Below, one piece after another: positions 1 to 8,760 of a DNA stretch of 15,960 bases; the first letter of the stretch is position 1; the number at the start of each line of letters is the position of its first letter. The notes beneath the pieces are model-generated. The model saw only the letters and a list, made by a program, of their open reading frames with translations, had not been told where the DNA came from and searched no databases. Origin of the DNA: an uncultured Eubacteriales bacterium (GTDB lineage Bacteria; Bacillota_A; Clostridia; Oscillospirales; Oscillospiraceae); contig CASTQR010000018.1 of assembly GCA_949451265.1 (NCBI GenBank), forward strand, positions 1 through 15,960, read 5' to 3'. The translations under genes were made by a program, and so were the position numbers.

Positions 1-1181
1 CCGATCTCCTCCCGGCACTCCGCCAGCAGGGTGACGGTGAGCCGCCCGTTCTCCTGCCGGGTGGTGAAGCCGGTACGCAGGGCCTCCCCCTTCCGCACCT
101 CCATCAGCTCCCCCAGCCGGAACATCAGCAGCGCCTCCAGCTCCTTCGCCGCCGCGTCCGCGTCCACCGGCTCCTCCCGGAGGGTGTAGCTCCGGCGGGT
201 GACGGTGGTGAGGGCGGCGGGCATGGGCCGCCCAAAGAGGGTCAGCTCCGCAGTCTCTGTTATTTTATCATATCTCCCACCGGAAATGCTACTGTTTTCA
301 AAAAAATCCAGGTCCAACCACAAAATTTTCAGGCTGTACCCCCGGCTCTCCTCCCCGGTATACTCCTTCACCTGGCTGGTGAGGGGGATGGTCTCCTCCA
401 GGGTGCGCCACGTCCGGGCGGTGACGTTCCCCGCGGCGTGAACCACCAGATAGCCCAGATCCACCGTCCCGCCCTCCGGCTCCTTCAAATCCAGCACGCC
501 GGAGATGAGGGTCTCCCCCTTGGCCACCACGTCGCCGTCCCGGAACATGGCCCGGCCCGCGTCGGTCTGGATGTCCTCAATGATGCCGTCCGCCGCCGCC
601 ACGATGTCGGCGGGCACGTCCTCCTCCAGCAGCTCCGGGGCCTTCTCCACCTCCCGGACGATGATCTCCGCCCGGGTGCCGTAGATGTTCACCGCCAGAT
701 AGGACAGCTCCGGCAGGCCCAGCAGGGCCTCGTTGGCGGCCTCCCGCTCCCGGATGGCGGGGCCGTAGGCCCCCGGCCGCACCCCCGCCCGCTGGAGCTG
801 GGACAGGATCACGGCGGTGGGCACCCGCTCGTTCCCCGTCACCTCGATGACCAGCAGGAACCGGGACAGGAAGCCCACCGCCAGCACGCACAGGCCCAGC
901 CCCAGCAGGAACCCCCAGCGGCGCTCCACCAGCCGCTCCGCCAGGGCGGACGCCCCGTAGCGTCCCCGCTCGTCCAGGTCGCACATGGCCCGCTGGGCCA
1001 GCTCGTCCAGCCGTTTGCGGTCCTTGAGGGCCACCCGGAAGGTGAAGCTGGTCTCGTCCAGCCAGCGCAGCCGCCAGAATTGCAGCCGGTTCTGGGCGCA
1101 CAGGTTCAGCAGCCGCTCCGGGAAGGCCCCGGTGGCCTGGAGCTCCGCGTAGCCCCGCAGCAGGTTGATGAGCTTTTTCAT
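1..1181 (-). CDS. yqfD: Sporulation protein YqfD (partial, runs off the left edge)
   Basis: Reading the minus strand from the ATG at 1181 gives an open frame to base 1 with no stop: 393 codons, close to the full length of about 400 known for YqfD, so only a few C-terminal residues are probably missing. The protein starts MKKLINLLRGYAEL. It has a soluble N-terminal part, one strong membrane helix at about residues 89-111 (GFLLGLGLCVLAVGFL), then a large outer domain that begins VIEVTGNERVP. A helix followed by a POTRA-like 'V.GN..V' start is typical of this family. YqfD is needed for sporulation and is made in the mother cell in Bacillus; its biochemical role is unclear. The start is fixed by AGGTGAGG just upstream, embedded in the end of yqfC, which stops 4 bp before it, so the two genes form an operon. 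A phoH gene often follows, but that lies outside the window. Confidence 0.9.
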   Translation of the reverse strand, partial: MKKLINLLRGYAELQATGAFPERLLNLCAQNRLQFWRLRWLDETSFTFRVALKDRKRLDELAQRAMCDLDERGRYGASALAERLVERRWGFLLGLGLCVLAVGFLSRFLLVIEVTGNERVPTAVILSQLQRAGVRPGAYGPAIREREAANEALLGLPELSYLAVNIYGTRAEIIVREVEKAPELLEEDVPADIVAAADGIIEDIQTDAGRAMFRDGDVVAKGETLISGVLDLKEPEGGTVDLGYLVVHAAGNVTARTWRTLEETIPLTSQVKEYTGEESRGYSLKILWLDLDFFENSSISGGRYDKITETAELTLFGRPMPAALTTVTRRSYTLREEPVDADAAAKELEALLMFRLGELMEVRKGEALRTGFTTRQENGRLTVTLLAECREEI

Positions 1182-1185
1182 CGCC

Positions 1186-1461
1186 TCACCTCATGAATTC
1201 CACGCCCCGGATCTCGCCGGTGATCAGCAGCTCCTCCGGGGTCATGGCCCGCAGCTCCAGCCCCGTCCCCCGCACCAGCACCACCAGCTTCCCTCCGGAT
1301 ATGTGAATCTCCGACCTCCCGTAGGCCAGGATGCCCCGGTGGGGGGCCATGCGCAGCTCCCCGTCCCCGATGATCTCCACCCGGGGCGCCCCCGCCACCG
1401 CGTCGGCGGGCAGGTCGAACATCCGGGATGCCCGGGCCAGCAGGCCCTCCTTTTCCCCCAC
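1186..1461 (-). CDS. yqfC: Sporulation protein YqfC
   Basis: Small protein of 92 residues that matches the YqfC family: a motif of the type LP.D...G.PRVEIIGDGEL near the N-terminus, then HRGILAYGRSEIHISGGKLVV, and a C-terminal LRAMTPEELLITGEI segment. It is almost all beta strand, with no signal peptide. I prefer the GTG at 1461-1459, because AGAGGTG sits 6 bases before it and the product then has the usual length of about 93 residues. A longer GTG start at 1515 adds 18 residues with no family resemblance and no clear ribosome binding site. YqfC and YqfD are conserved together in endospore formers and are required for normal sporulation, with unknown mechanism. The stop lies 4 bp before yqfD, so translation is probably coupled. 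Upstream is the divergent pseudouridine synthase gene. I could not identify a convincing sigma-E promoter. Confidence 0.85.
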   Translation of the reverse strand: MGEKEGLLARASRMFDLPADAVAGAPRVEIIGDGELRMAPHRGILAYGRSEIHISGGKLVVLVRGTGLELRAMTPEELLITGEIRGVEFMR

Positions 1462-1525
1462 AGCAATCACCTCTGGGAAGGATATGCGGCGGCTTGGCCC
1501 CGCTTGCCTGTCCACTGGGATTTTG

Positions 1526-1554
1526 TGGACTTTTTTCCGGAGCCGTGGTATACT
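1526..1554 (+). promoter_or_regulatory. Predicted sigma-A promoter of the pseudouridine synthase gene
   Basis: TGGACT at 1526-1531 (4 of 6 to TTGACA), a 17-base spacer, and TATACT at 1549-1554 preceded by TGG, which gives an extended -10. The expected start is near 1561, about 23 bases before the ATG at 1584. The site lies in the divergent gap between yqfC and the pseudouridine synthase. Seen directly in the sequence; activity is inferred. Confidence 0.65.
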
Positions 1555-1583
1555 GGGAAAAACTCTTGAAACCAGGTGACGAT

Positions 1584-2477
1584 ATGGACTATCCCAACAG
1601 GCGCCGGGAGGCCGAGGCCCCCGTCTACACCGTAACCCAGCCCGACACCCTGCTCCCCTTCCTGCTGTCCCACGTGAAGGGCAAGAGCCGCAACAACGTG
1701 AAGTCCCTGCTGTCCCGGCGGCTGGTGGCGGTGGACGGGGTGCCCCTCTCCCGGTTCGACACGCCCCTCCTGCCGGGGCAGCGGGTGGCGATTCTGCCCG
1801 CCTCCGCCCCCAGGGCCGACGCCCTGCCCTTTCCCCTTCTCTACGAGGACGAACACCTCATTGTGGTGAACAAGCCCGCCAAGCTGCTGAGCGTGGCAAA
1901 CGACAAGGAGAAAACCCGCACCGCCTACCACATGGTGACGGACTACGTGAAGGCACGGCGGGTGGACGATCGGATCTTTGTGATCCACCGTCTGGACCGG
2001 GACACGTCCGGGGTGCTGATGTTCGCCCGGGACGCGGAAACGAAGGAGCTGTTCCAGGCCCGGTGGAACGAACTTGTCACCCGGCGGGGCTATCTGGCGG
2101 TGGTGGAGGGGGTGCCCAAGCCGGATCGGGACACCATCCGCTCGTACCTTGTGGAGACGGACACCCACCTGAGTTTTTCCGGCGCGCCGGGGAAGGGGGC
2201 GAAGGAGGCCGTCACCAGCTACCAAATCGTGAAGGCGGGGAGCGGGTACGCCCTGCTGGATATCTCCATCGAGACGGGGCGGAAGAACCAGATCCGGGTG
2301 CACATGAAGGAGAAGGGCTGTCCCGTGGCAGGGGACAAGCAGTACGGGGCCAGGACGAACCCCATCGGGCGGCTGTGCCTCCACGCAAACGAGTTGTCCT
2401 TTACCCACCCCGCTACTGGGGAGTCGGTCACGTTCAAGGCCAAGATGCCCCGGGATTTCAACCGGGTGTTTCGGTGA
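1584..2477 (+). CDS. RluA-family RNA pseudouridine synthase
   Basis: 297 residues with the RluA/RluC/RluD architecture. An S4-like RNA-binding domain lies at about residues 22-70 (LLSRRLVAVDGVPLS), followed by the catalytic domain from about 85. That domain carries the signature HRLDRDTSGVLMFARD (135-150), with the catalytic aspartate in HRLD (D138). The later conserved segments GRKNQIRVHM and GD..YG are also present. The enzyme isomerises uridine to pseudouridine in rRNA or tRNA; which base it modifies cannot be told from sequence alone. The ATG at 1584 is chosen because AGGTGA lies 5 bases upstream and an extended -10 promoter ends about 30 bases before it; longer in-frame starts would reach back past the promoter. 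The stop lies 28 bp before a small membrane protein gene read in the same direction, which may share the transcript. Confidence 0.92.
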   Translation: MDYPNRRREAEAPVYTVTQPDTLLPFLLSHVKGKSRNNVKSLLSRRLVAVDGVPLSRFDTPLLPGQRVAILPASAPRADALPFPLLYEDEHLIVVNKPAKLLSVANDKEKTRTAYHMVTDYVKARRVDDRIFVIHRLDRDTSGVLMFARDAETKELFQARWNELVTRRGYLAVVEGVPKPDRDTIRSYLVETDTHLSFSGAPGKGAKEAVTSYQIVKAGSGYALLDISIETGRKNQIRVHMKEKGCPVAGDKQYGARTNPIGRLCLHANELSFTHPATGESVTFKAKMPRDFNRVFR

Positions 2478-2505
2478 GCGGCTGCGCAATTGAAAGGAGC
2501 ATGAG

Positions 2506-2757
2506 TTGGAGCTTGTGGTCTGCTGTGCGCTTATGCTTTCCATTGCGGCTGCCTTCATCGTAAACATCATTTATTTCAAAAAGGCCCTTGACTGTGTGCG
2601 TCAGAACAAGCCCGCCAGCGCTGTCTGTAAACGCCTTCGGGTGCTGTTCGGCGTATTTCTGGTACTGTTGCTGGCCGGCGGTGTCCTGATCCCCCACCTG
2701 CTGGGGGCCCCTATGGCTTCGCCCGGCCCATACTGCAAACCGTTTTCAGTGGAATAG
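2506..2757 (+). CDS. Small hypothetical membrane protein (TTG start)
   Basis: 83 residues with two predicted membrane helices, about 1-24 (LVVCCALMLSIAAAFIVNII) and 46-67 (LRVLFGVFLVLLLAGGVLI), joined by a basic loop (KKALDCVRQNKPASAVCKRL). I do not recognise a family. The start is TTG at 2506, placed exactly 6 bases after a strong AAGGAG (2494-2499). The ATG at 2501 lies only one base after that site and opens another frame. The basic inter-helix loop suggests both termini face outward. G+C content is visibly lower than in the flanking genes. It lies 28 bp after the pseudouridine synthase stop, so it may be read from the same promoter. No clear terminator for this strand follows it. It could be a lineage-specific membrane microprotein. 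The coding call rests on the ribosome site and the helix pattern, not homology. Confidence 0.6.
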   Translation: MELVVCCALMLSIAAAFIVNIIYFKKALDCVRQNKPASAVCKRLRVLFGVFLVLLLAGGVLIPHLLGAPMASPGPYCKPFSVE

Positions 2758-2811
2758 CCGGATACTGAGTTATCAGCCTATTCCAGAAAAACGACAAGGC
2801 ATCATAAAAAG

Positions 2812-2846
2812 CAAGGCCCCCGCTCCTATGGTGAGCGGGGGCCTTG
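2812..2846 (-). terminator. Intrinsic terminator of the dgt-yigZ-dnaG-rpoD operon
   Basis: Perfect 14-bp stem (2812-2825 with 2833-2846) and a 7-base loop. Read on the minus strand, the stem is followed by CTTTTTATG, a proper U-tract (2811-2805), and it begins only 3 bases after the rpoD stop. On the plus strand the stem is followed by TACTCAACTC, so it should not terminate that strand well. Confidence 0.93.
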
Positions 2847-2849
2847 TAC

Positions 2850-4154
<1,305 letters not shown>

Positions 4155-4161
4155 TGGTCTC

Positions 4162-5943
4162 TCATCCTCCATAGGCTTTTTTCTGTTTGAGTACATCCTT
4201 CAGCGCGCCCAAATCCTGCGCGTCCTCTATGTCCCTCCTGCCCTGTTCCAGCAGGATCACTTGCTTGTAGTCCTCCAGCGCCGCCGCCGCGGTGTTGGGA
4301 GGCTGGTTCTCCTGGACGGCGGCGGACAGCTGGTCCATCTCCTCCGGGGTGAGCTGTCCCTCCAGGGCGGGCAGGGAGACGCTCTTGCCCGCCCGCCACC
4401 GCTCCCGCAGCAGCACGAACGCCTTTTTCAGCAGCGGCGAGGTGAAACAGTTTTCGTCCACCGGCCCCATCTGCCGGAAGTAGTCCCCGTCCAGCAGGAT
4501 GATCCGCAGCACGCCCTCCTCCGCCCTGGCGGAGCGCAGGTTCTCGTACCGCAGCTCCCGGTTCCTGGGCTGGAGCTCCCGGACGGGGGCCAGGTTCCGG
4601 CGCTCCTCCTGTTTTCGGGCCTCCCAGCGGCGCTTCTGCCGCTGGCGCTCCACCTCCTGGAGCACCGCCTCCTTGGACACCCCGGCGGTTTCGGCGCACC
4701 GGCCCGCGTAGATCTCCCGCTCCACCGGGCTGGGCAGGCCGGCCACCACCTCCGCCGCCTCCAGCAGGTACTGGGCCCGCTGGTCGTCCCGGCCCAGGTC
4801 GAACCGGCCCTGTACCACGCTTAAACGGTACTCGGCGGAGTTGGCGCTGTCCTCCATCAGCTCCTCAAAGGCGGCGGGGCCGCAGTTCTTGATATAGTCG
4901 TCCGCGTCCTGCTTGCCCAGGGTGCCGTCGGGCAGGCGCTTGTTGGGCAGGCGCAGCACCTTCACCCCGATCTCGGACTTGCGCAGCAGGGTGATGGCCC
5001 GCTGGGTGGCGTCCTCCCCGGCGGCGTCATTGTCGTAGCACAGCACCAGCTCCTTGGTGTACCGGCCCAGCAGGCGGACGTGCTCCTCCGTCAGGGCGGT
5101 GCCCATGGTGGCCACCGTGTTGTCAAAGCCCGCCTGGTGCAGGGTGATCACGTCGATGTTCCCCTCCACCAGGATGAAGTTGGGCCGCCTGGTTTTCTTG
5201 GCGTAGTTCAGCCCGTAGAGGATGGAGCGCTTTTTGAAGATGGCCGTCTCCGGCGTGTTCAGGTACTTGGGGGTGGAGTCGTCCATCACCCGGCTGGTGA
5301 AGCCGATCACGTCCCCCTGCGGGTCGATGACGGGCAGCATCAGGCGGTTGCGGTACTTGTCATAGATCCCGCCCCCCTTGCCCGCCACGGCCAGGCCCGC
5401 GTCGATGAGGTCGGCCTTGTCGCAGCCCTTCTCCTTCATGGCGGTGATCAGGTTATCCCATCCCTCCGGGGCCGCCCCCAGGCCGAACCGGGCGGAAAAC
5501 TTGGGGCTGATCCGCCGCTTGTCCCGGATATAGGCCGCCACCGCCGCCCCCTCCGGCCGGGACAGCATGGAGCGGTAGAACCGGGCGGCCTCCTTATTCA
5601 GCTCCAAAATCCGCTTGCGGCGCTCCCGCCACTGGCCGTCTCCGCCAGTGTCCTCCGGCATGGGCAGGCCCGCCTGGTCCGCCAGCTTCCGCACCGCCTC
5701 CGGGAAGGACAGGCTCTCCATCTCCATGAGGAACCGGGCGGAGCCGCCCCCCTTGCCGCAGCCGAAGCAGTGGAAGATCTGCCGGGACTCGTTGACGGAG
5801 AAGGAGGGGGTTTTCTCGTGGTGGAAGGGGCACAGGCCCCAGTAGTTTCCCCCCCGCTGGATGAGAGGCACATAGGCGGACACCACGTCCACAATGTTGA
5901 TCCTGCTGTTCAGGTCGTCCAGGAAGGAGTCGGGTATGGCCAT
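4162..5943 (-). CDS. dnaG: DNA primase DnaG
   Basis: 593 residues with the usual bacterial primase order. The CHC2 zinc-binding domain comes first, with ligands C38, H41, C59 and C62 ([11 protein letters not shown] and [11 protein letters not shown]). The primase core includes [18 protein letters not shown] at about 198-215. The Toprim fold spans about 254-340, with E260 of EGNID and the acidic pair in [11 protein letters not shown] (D304, D306). The rest is a helicase-binding C-terminal region, which is poorly conserved. DnaG makes the RNA primers for DNA replication and docks on the replicative helicase DnaB/DnaC. The ATG at 5943 has GGAGG 7 bases upstream. Its neighbours are yigZ 56 bp upstream and rpoD 7 bp downstream. 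The family norm in the second acidic motif is often DGD; DND here keeps both metal-binding aspartates. Confidence 0.97.
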   Translation of the reverse strand: MAIPDSFLDDLNSRINIVDVVSAYVPLIQRGGNYWGLCPFHHEKTPSFSVNESRQIFHCFGCGKGGGSARFLMEMESLSFPEAVRKLADQAGLPMPEDTGGDGQWRERRKRILELNKEAARFYRSMLSRPEGAAVAAYIRDKRRISPKFSARFGLGAAPEGWDNLITAMKEKGCDKADLIDAGLAVAGKGGGIYDKYRNRLMLPVIDPQGDVIGFTSRVMDDSTPKYLNTPETAIFKKRSILYGLNYAKKTRRPNFILVEGNIDVITLHQAGFDNTVATMGTALTEEHVRLLGRYTKELVLCYDNDAAGEDATQRAITLLRKSEIGVKVLRLPNKRLPDGTLGKQDADDYIKNCGPAAFEELMEDSANSAEYRLSVVQGRFDLGRDDQRAQYLLEAAEVVAGLPSPVEREIYAGRCAETAGVSKEAVLQEVERQRQKRRWEARKQEERRNLAPVRELQPRNRELRYENLRSARAEEGVLRIILLDGDYFRQMGPVDENCFTSPLLKKAFVLLRERWRAGKSVSLPALEGQLTPEEMDQLSAAVQENQPPNTAAAALEDYKQVILLEQGRRDIEDAQDLGALKDVLKQKKAYGG

Positions 5944-5962
5944 GGTCCCACCTCCGCATCAT

Positions 5963-5982
5963 AGCCAGTTTTGCCCAGTTTT
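5963..5982. repeat. Tandem 10-bp direct repeat between yigZ and dnaG
   Basis: Two adjacent decamers, AGCCAGTTTT (5963-5972) and GCCCAGTTTT (5973-5982), with a third degenerate unit ATCACTGTTTT at 5983-5993. They lie in the 56-bp gap before dnaG, the only real intergenic space inside this operon. The period of about one helical turn would suit cooperative protein binding, but nothing else supports a function. Confidence 0.45.
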
Positions 5983-5999
5983 ATCACTGTTTTGGGAAT

Positions 6000-6629
6000 T
6001 TATTGTATCCTGGGGGCCGCTTTAAACACCTCGCCCAGCTCCACCGCCTCCACGCCCCCAGCGGACAGCTCCACCAGCTTGGCCCGGAAGGCCTCCGCGC
6101 CCCCCTCGGGCAGCAGGGCGTGGACCGTGACGGCGGCGGTGTACTCGATCTCCCCCACCGCGCCCCCCTGGGCGGTGCAGGCCAGCTTCACCCGCTCCAA
6201 AAAGCTGTAGGGGCAGTCCACCGCCAGCTCGATCCAGCGGCGCACCACGGAGATCCCCGCCGCGTCCAGGGCGTCCTTGGCGCTCTGGGTGTAGGCCCGC
6301 ACCAGGCCCCCGGCGCCTAAGAGCACCCCGCCGAAGTACCGGGTCACCACGCAGCACACGTTGACAACGCCCTCCTTCTGGAACACCGACAGCATGGGCT
6401 GGCCCGCGGTGCCCTGGGGCTCCCCGTCATCGGAATAGCGCACCGGGCCGTCCCTGAGGATGTAGCACCAGCAGTTGTGGCGGGCGTCGTGGTACTTCTT
6501 TTTCATCTCGTCGATGCGGGCGCGGGCCTCCTCCTCCGTCTCCACCGGCCACACGTGGCCGAGGAAGGTGGAGCGTTTTTCCGTGAACTCCGCCTCCGCC
6601 GCCTGGGTGGGCACAAGGTACTTCGTCAT
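6000..6629 (-). CDS. yigZ: YigZ/IMPACT family protein
   Basis: 209 residues. The N-terminal UPF0029 (IMPACT) domain shows the family signature YSDDGEPQGTAGQPML (65-80), the preceding KKYHDARHNCWCYIL and the following VCCVVTRYFGGVLLGAGGLV. A C-terminal DUF1949-type ferredoxin-like domain follows from about residue 135. Bacterial members are small cytosolic proteins of poorly known function, with a fold related to ribosomal S5/EF-G domain IV; eukaryotic IMPACT regulates Gcn2. The start at 6629 overlaps the stop of the dgt-like gene as ATGA (6626-6629), which implies translational coupling, with GGTGGTG just before it. It stands inside the dgt-dnaG-rpoD unit, where many Clostridia have no such gene. 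Identification of the family is firm; the cellular role is not known. Confidence 0.92.
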   Translation of the reverse strand: MTKYLVPTQAAEAEFTEKRSTFLGHVWPVETEEEARARIDEMKKKYHDARHNCWCYILRDGPVRYSDDGEPQGTAGQPMLSVFQKEGVVNVCCVVTRYFGGVLLGAGGLVRAYTQSAKDALDAAGISVVRRWIELAVDCPYSFLERVKLACTAQGGAVGEIEYTAAVTVHALLPEGGAEAFRAKLVELSAGGVEAVELGEVFKAAPRIQ

Positions 6630-7636
6630 TTCACCACCCACCCCTTCGGGATAAACAAATCTCCGAACTGTTCCACGGCGTAGGTGTCCGTCATGCCCGC
6701 GATGTAGTCCAGCGCCGCCCGCTGGACGCCCTCCCGCAGCAGGATGTCCTGGTACTCCGGCGGCAGCTTGTCCGTGTGCTTGCAATAGTATTCAAACAGC
6801 AGGCGGATCATGTCCTCCGCCTTGCCCTCCTCCCCCTTGGCCAAGGGGTTGAAGTAGACGGTGTCGAACATGAACTGCTTCAGCTCCGCCATGGCCTTGG
6901 CGATGGGTTCGGACTGGCGGATCTCGTCCCCCTCCCCGCTGGCCCGGATGACGTCCAGGGTCAGGGTCTCGATGCGCTCTCCGTGGGTGTAGCCCAGGGT
7001 CTGGCAGAGGCGGGCGGGGATGTCGGTGGGAAAGATGATGCCGCCCCGCATAGCGTCGTCGATGTCGTGGTTGATGTAGGCGATCTTGTCGGCGAACCGG
7101 ACAAGCTGGCCCTCCAGGGTGTCCGCCGGACGGCCCGCCGTGTGGCACAGGATGCCGTCCCGCACCTCGTGGCAGAGGTTCAGCCCCGCCCCATCGTTCT
7201 CCAGCCGGTCCACCACCCGCAGGGACTGCTCGTAGTGCCGGAAGCCCCCGTCCACCATCCGGGACAGGGCCCGCTCCCCGGCGTGGCCGAAGGGGGTGTG
7301 GCCCAGGTCGTGGGCCAGGGCCGCCGCCTCGGTCAAGTCCTCGTTGAGCCGCAGTCCCCGGGCCATGGTGCGGGCGATGCGGGACACCTCTAAGGTGTGG
7401 GTCATGCGGGTGCGGTAGTGGTCGCCCTCGGGCTGGAGGAACACCTGGGTCTTGTGCTTTAAGCGCCGGAAGGATTTGCAGTGTACCACCCGGTCAATGT
7501 CCCGCTGGAAGCAAGTGCGGGCGGGACAGGGGGCGATCTCCACCGCCCGCCCTTTTGACTCGGCGGACAGGCAGGCCCTGGGGGACAGGGTCTGCCGCTC
7601 CAGCGCCTCGGTGCGCTCCCGTATGGTCTGTTCCAT
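6626..7636 (-). CDS. dgt: dGTPase-like HD-domain deoxynucleotide triphosphohydrolase
   Basis: 336 residues of the deoxyguanosinetriphosphate triphosphohydrolase-like family. The N-terminus has the characteristic RTCFQRDIDRVVHCKSFRRL and KHKTQVFLQPEGDHYRTR. The HD metal site is visible as H80 (RMTHTLEVSR), H109-D110 (ALAHDLGHTPFGH) and D183 (RFADKIAYINHDIDD). Members hydrolyse dNTPs to deoxynucleosides and triphosphate; the exact substrate of this subgroup is uncertain, so the symbol is by family only. The ATG at 7636 is chosen for GGGAGGGAG about 8 bases upstream; an extension to 7726 has no ribosome site and no similarity. It is the first gene of the operon that continues through yigZ and dnaG to rpoD, a common clostridial arrangement, and it is divergent from the phosphate transporter gene. 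Its stop overlaps the yigZ start by 4 bp. Confidence 0.92.
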   Translation of the reverse strand: MEQTIRERTEALERQTLSPRACLSAESKGRAVEIAPCPARTCFQRDIDRVVHCKSFRRLKHKTQVFLQPEGDHYRTRMTHTLEVSRIARTMARGLRLNEDLTEAAALAHDLGHTPFGHAGERALSRMVDGGFRHYEQSLRVVDRLENDGAGLNLCHEVRDGILCHTAGRPADTLEGQLVRFADKIAYINHDIDDAMRGGIIFPTDIPARLCQTLGYTHGERIETLTLDVIRASGEGDEIRQSEPIAKAMAELKQFMFDTVYFNPLAKGEEGKAEDMIRLLFEYYCKHTDKLPPEYQDILLREGVQRAALDYIAGMTDTYAVEQFGDLFIPKGWVVK

Positions 7637-7672
7637 GTCCGCTCCCTCCCATCCGCCATCGGGCGGATTTAC

Positions 7673-7702
7673 CGTATATGTTCTTATACCCGGCCGGCTC
7701 AA
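7673..7702 (-). promoter_or_regulatory. Candidate promoter for the dgt-yigZ-dnaG-rpoD operon
   Basis: On the minus strand TTGAGC (7702-7697, 4 of 6 to TTGACA), an 18-base spacer and TATACG (7678-7673, 4 of 6 to TATAAT). It lies about 37 bases before the dgt start codon. The segment directly upstream, 7703-7740, is strongly A+T rich and could act as an UP element. The match is only moderate. Confidence 0.4.
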
Positions 7703-7715
7703 AAAACCCTTTTTT

Positions 7716-7736
7716 ATTTTGAACATTTTTCAAAAT
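7716..7736. repeat. AT-rich inverted repeat in the dgt/pit divergent region
   Basis: Perfect 8-bp arms ATTTTGAA (7716-7723) and TTCAAAAT (7729-7736) around a 5-base centre. Next to it is an A6-CCC-T6 mirror (7701-7715). Both stand out against sequence of very high G+C on either side. The repeat sits between two divergent genes, so it could be an operator or an upstream activating element for one or both. No transcript would end here on either strand. Confidence 0.5.
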
Positions 7737-7770
7737 TATGCGCTTCGTCATATCCGCCCCCCCTCCCCCG

Positions 7771-7776
7771 TATACT
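7771..7776 (+). promoter_or_regulatory. Candidate -10 element of the phosphate transporter gene
   Basis: TATACT (5 of 6 to TATAAT) 34 bases before the ATG. No good -35 box is visible at the right distance: the bases at 7748-7753 read TCATAT. The promoter may therefore be weak or need an activator. Low confidence. Confidence 0.35.
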
Positions 7777-7810
7777 CAAACAGCATTTTGACCAGAGGGG
7801 AGGGGTGTCC

Positions 7811-8758
7811 ATGGACGGGCCCGCAGGCCTTGCCCGTCTGCTGGTGCTGGCGGTGATCTTCGTCAACGGCTGGACGGACGCGCCCAACGCCATCGCCACC
7901 GCCGTGGGCTCCGGGGCCCTCACCTTCCGGCGGGGGGTGGCGCTGGCGGCGGTGTGTAACTTCGCCGGGGCGGCGGTAGCCTGCCTGTGCTTCCCCGCGG
8001 TGGCGGACACGGTGGGGGGGCTGGCGGCCTTCGCCGACCCCCGGTCTACAGTTGTCGCCCTGAACGCCGCCCTGCTGTCCATCGTGCTGTGGGCGGTGGC
8101 GGCGTGGCGGTTCGGCCTGCCCACCAGCGAGAGCCACGCCCTGCTGGCGGGGCTGTCCGGCGGGGCGCTGGCGTTAGGGGCCGGGGCGGCCCAGCTCAAC
8201 GCCGGGGCCTGGGTCAAGGCGCTGGCGGGGCTGGGGCTGTCCCTGCCCGCCGGGGTGCTGGCGGGGCGGCTCATCCAACGGGCGCTGGCGGGGCGGACGC
8301 ACCGCCCGGATCGGGGCCAGCGGTGGGCCGCCGCCCTCACCGCCCTGCTCCACGGGGTGCAGGACGGGCAGAAGTTTTTGGCCCTGCTCCTCCTGGTTGA
8401 GGGGCTGGACGGCGGGGCCTCCCCCTCCCGACTGGGGCTGGCCCTGCTGACCGCCGGGGTGATGGCCCTGGGCACCGCCCTGGGCGGCAGGCCCATCGTG
8501 GAGAAGGTGGGCACGGAGCTGGCCGACCTCTCCCCCGCCGAGGGGCTGGCGGCGGATCTGGGGGCGGGGGCGGTGCTGCTGGTGTGCTCCGCCCTGGGGC
8601 TGCCCGTGTCCACCACCCACGCGAAAGTCGCCGCCGTGTGCGGCGCGGGGCGGGGGGCCAGCAAGACCGTCATGGGCCAGATGGCGGGGGCGTGGGTCCT
8701 TACCTTCCCCGCCTGCGGGGGGATCGCGTTTCTGCTGGCCCGGCTCATGACGGGGTAA
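7811..8758 (+). CDS. PiT-family inorganic phosphate transporter
   Basis: 315 residues, almost entirely hydrophobic helices. The two inverted halves of the PiT fold are recognisable: VNGWTDAPNAIATAV (18-32) with GLPTSESHALLAGLSG (102-117) in the first, and HGVQDGQKFLA (181-191) with GLPVSTTHAKVAAVCGAG (263-280) in the second. PiT carriers import phosphate, usually as metal-phosphate, driven by H+ or Na+. The ATG at 7811 is preceded by GGGGAGGGG at a good distance; the GTG at 7805 would overlap that site. Unlike many PiT genes it has no DUF47/PhoU-like partner next to it. It forms a single-gene unit with its own leader and terminator, facing away from dgt and towards pgsA. Its G+C content is extreme (48 of 60 bases in 8161-8220), higher than the neighbours. 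The HGVQDGQK motif departs from the more usual HGxNDxQ. Confidence 0.9.
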   Translation: MDGPAGLARLLVLAVIFVNGWTDAPNAIATAVGSGALTFRRGVALAAVCNFAGAAVACLCFPAVADTVGGLAAFADPRSTVVALNAALLSIVLWAVAAWRFGLPTSESHALLAGLSGGALALGAGAAQLNAGAWVKALAGLGLSLPAGVLAGRLIQRALAGRTHRPDRGQRWAAALTALLHGVQDGQKFLALLLLVEGLDGGASPSRLGLALLTAGVMALGTALGGRPIVEKVGTELADLSPAEGLAADLGAGAVLLVCSALGLPVSTTHAKVAAVCGAGRGASKTVMGQMAGAWVLTFPACGGIAFLLARLMTG

Positions 8759-8760
8759 AA

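Noticed and set aside
438..1196. Long open frame on the plus strand rich in Gln, His, Pro and Leu, opposite yqfD
   Set aside because: Composition is that of an antisense shadow of a G+C-rich gene, and the minus strand reads a clear YqfD. Similar shadows oppose rpoD, dnaG, rimO, recA and prmC.
1462..1515. Longer yqfC start at the GTG at 1515
   Set aside because: It adds 18 residues without YqfC character and has no ribosome site, whereas the GTG at 1461 has AGAGGTG at the right distance and gives the usual family length.
1467..2570. 367-codon minus-strand frame opposite the pseudouridine synthase
   Set aside because: No recognisable domain, His/Gly/Pro-rich shadow composition, and the plus strand has a clear RluA-family enzyme with promoter and ribosome site.
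2812..2846. Bidirectional terminator also serving the pseudouridine synthase and small membrane protein
   Set aside because: On the plus strand the stem is followed by TACTCAACTC with no T-tract, so only minus-strand termination is supported.
5958..5987. A GTGATA-18-TATGAT promoter on the minus strand just before dnaG
   Set aside because: The predicted start would fall inside the GGAGG ribosome site of dnaG (+1 near 5951), leaving no usable leader. Chance match more likely.
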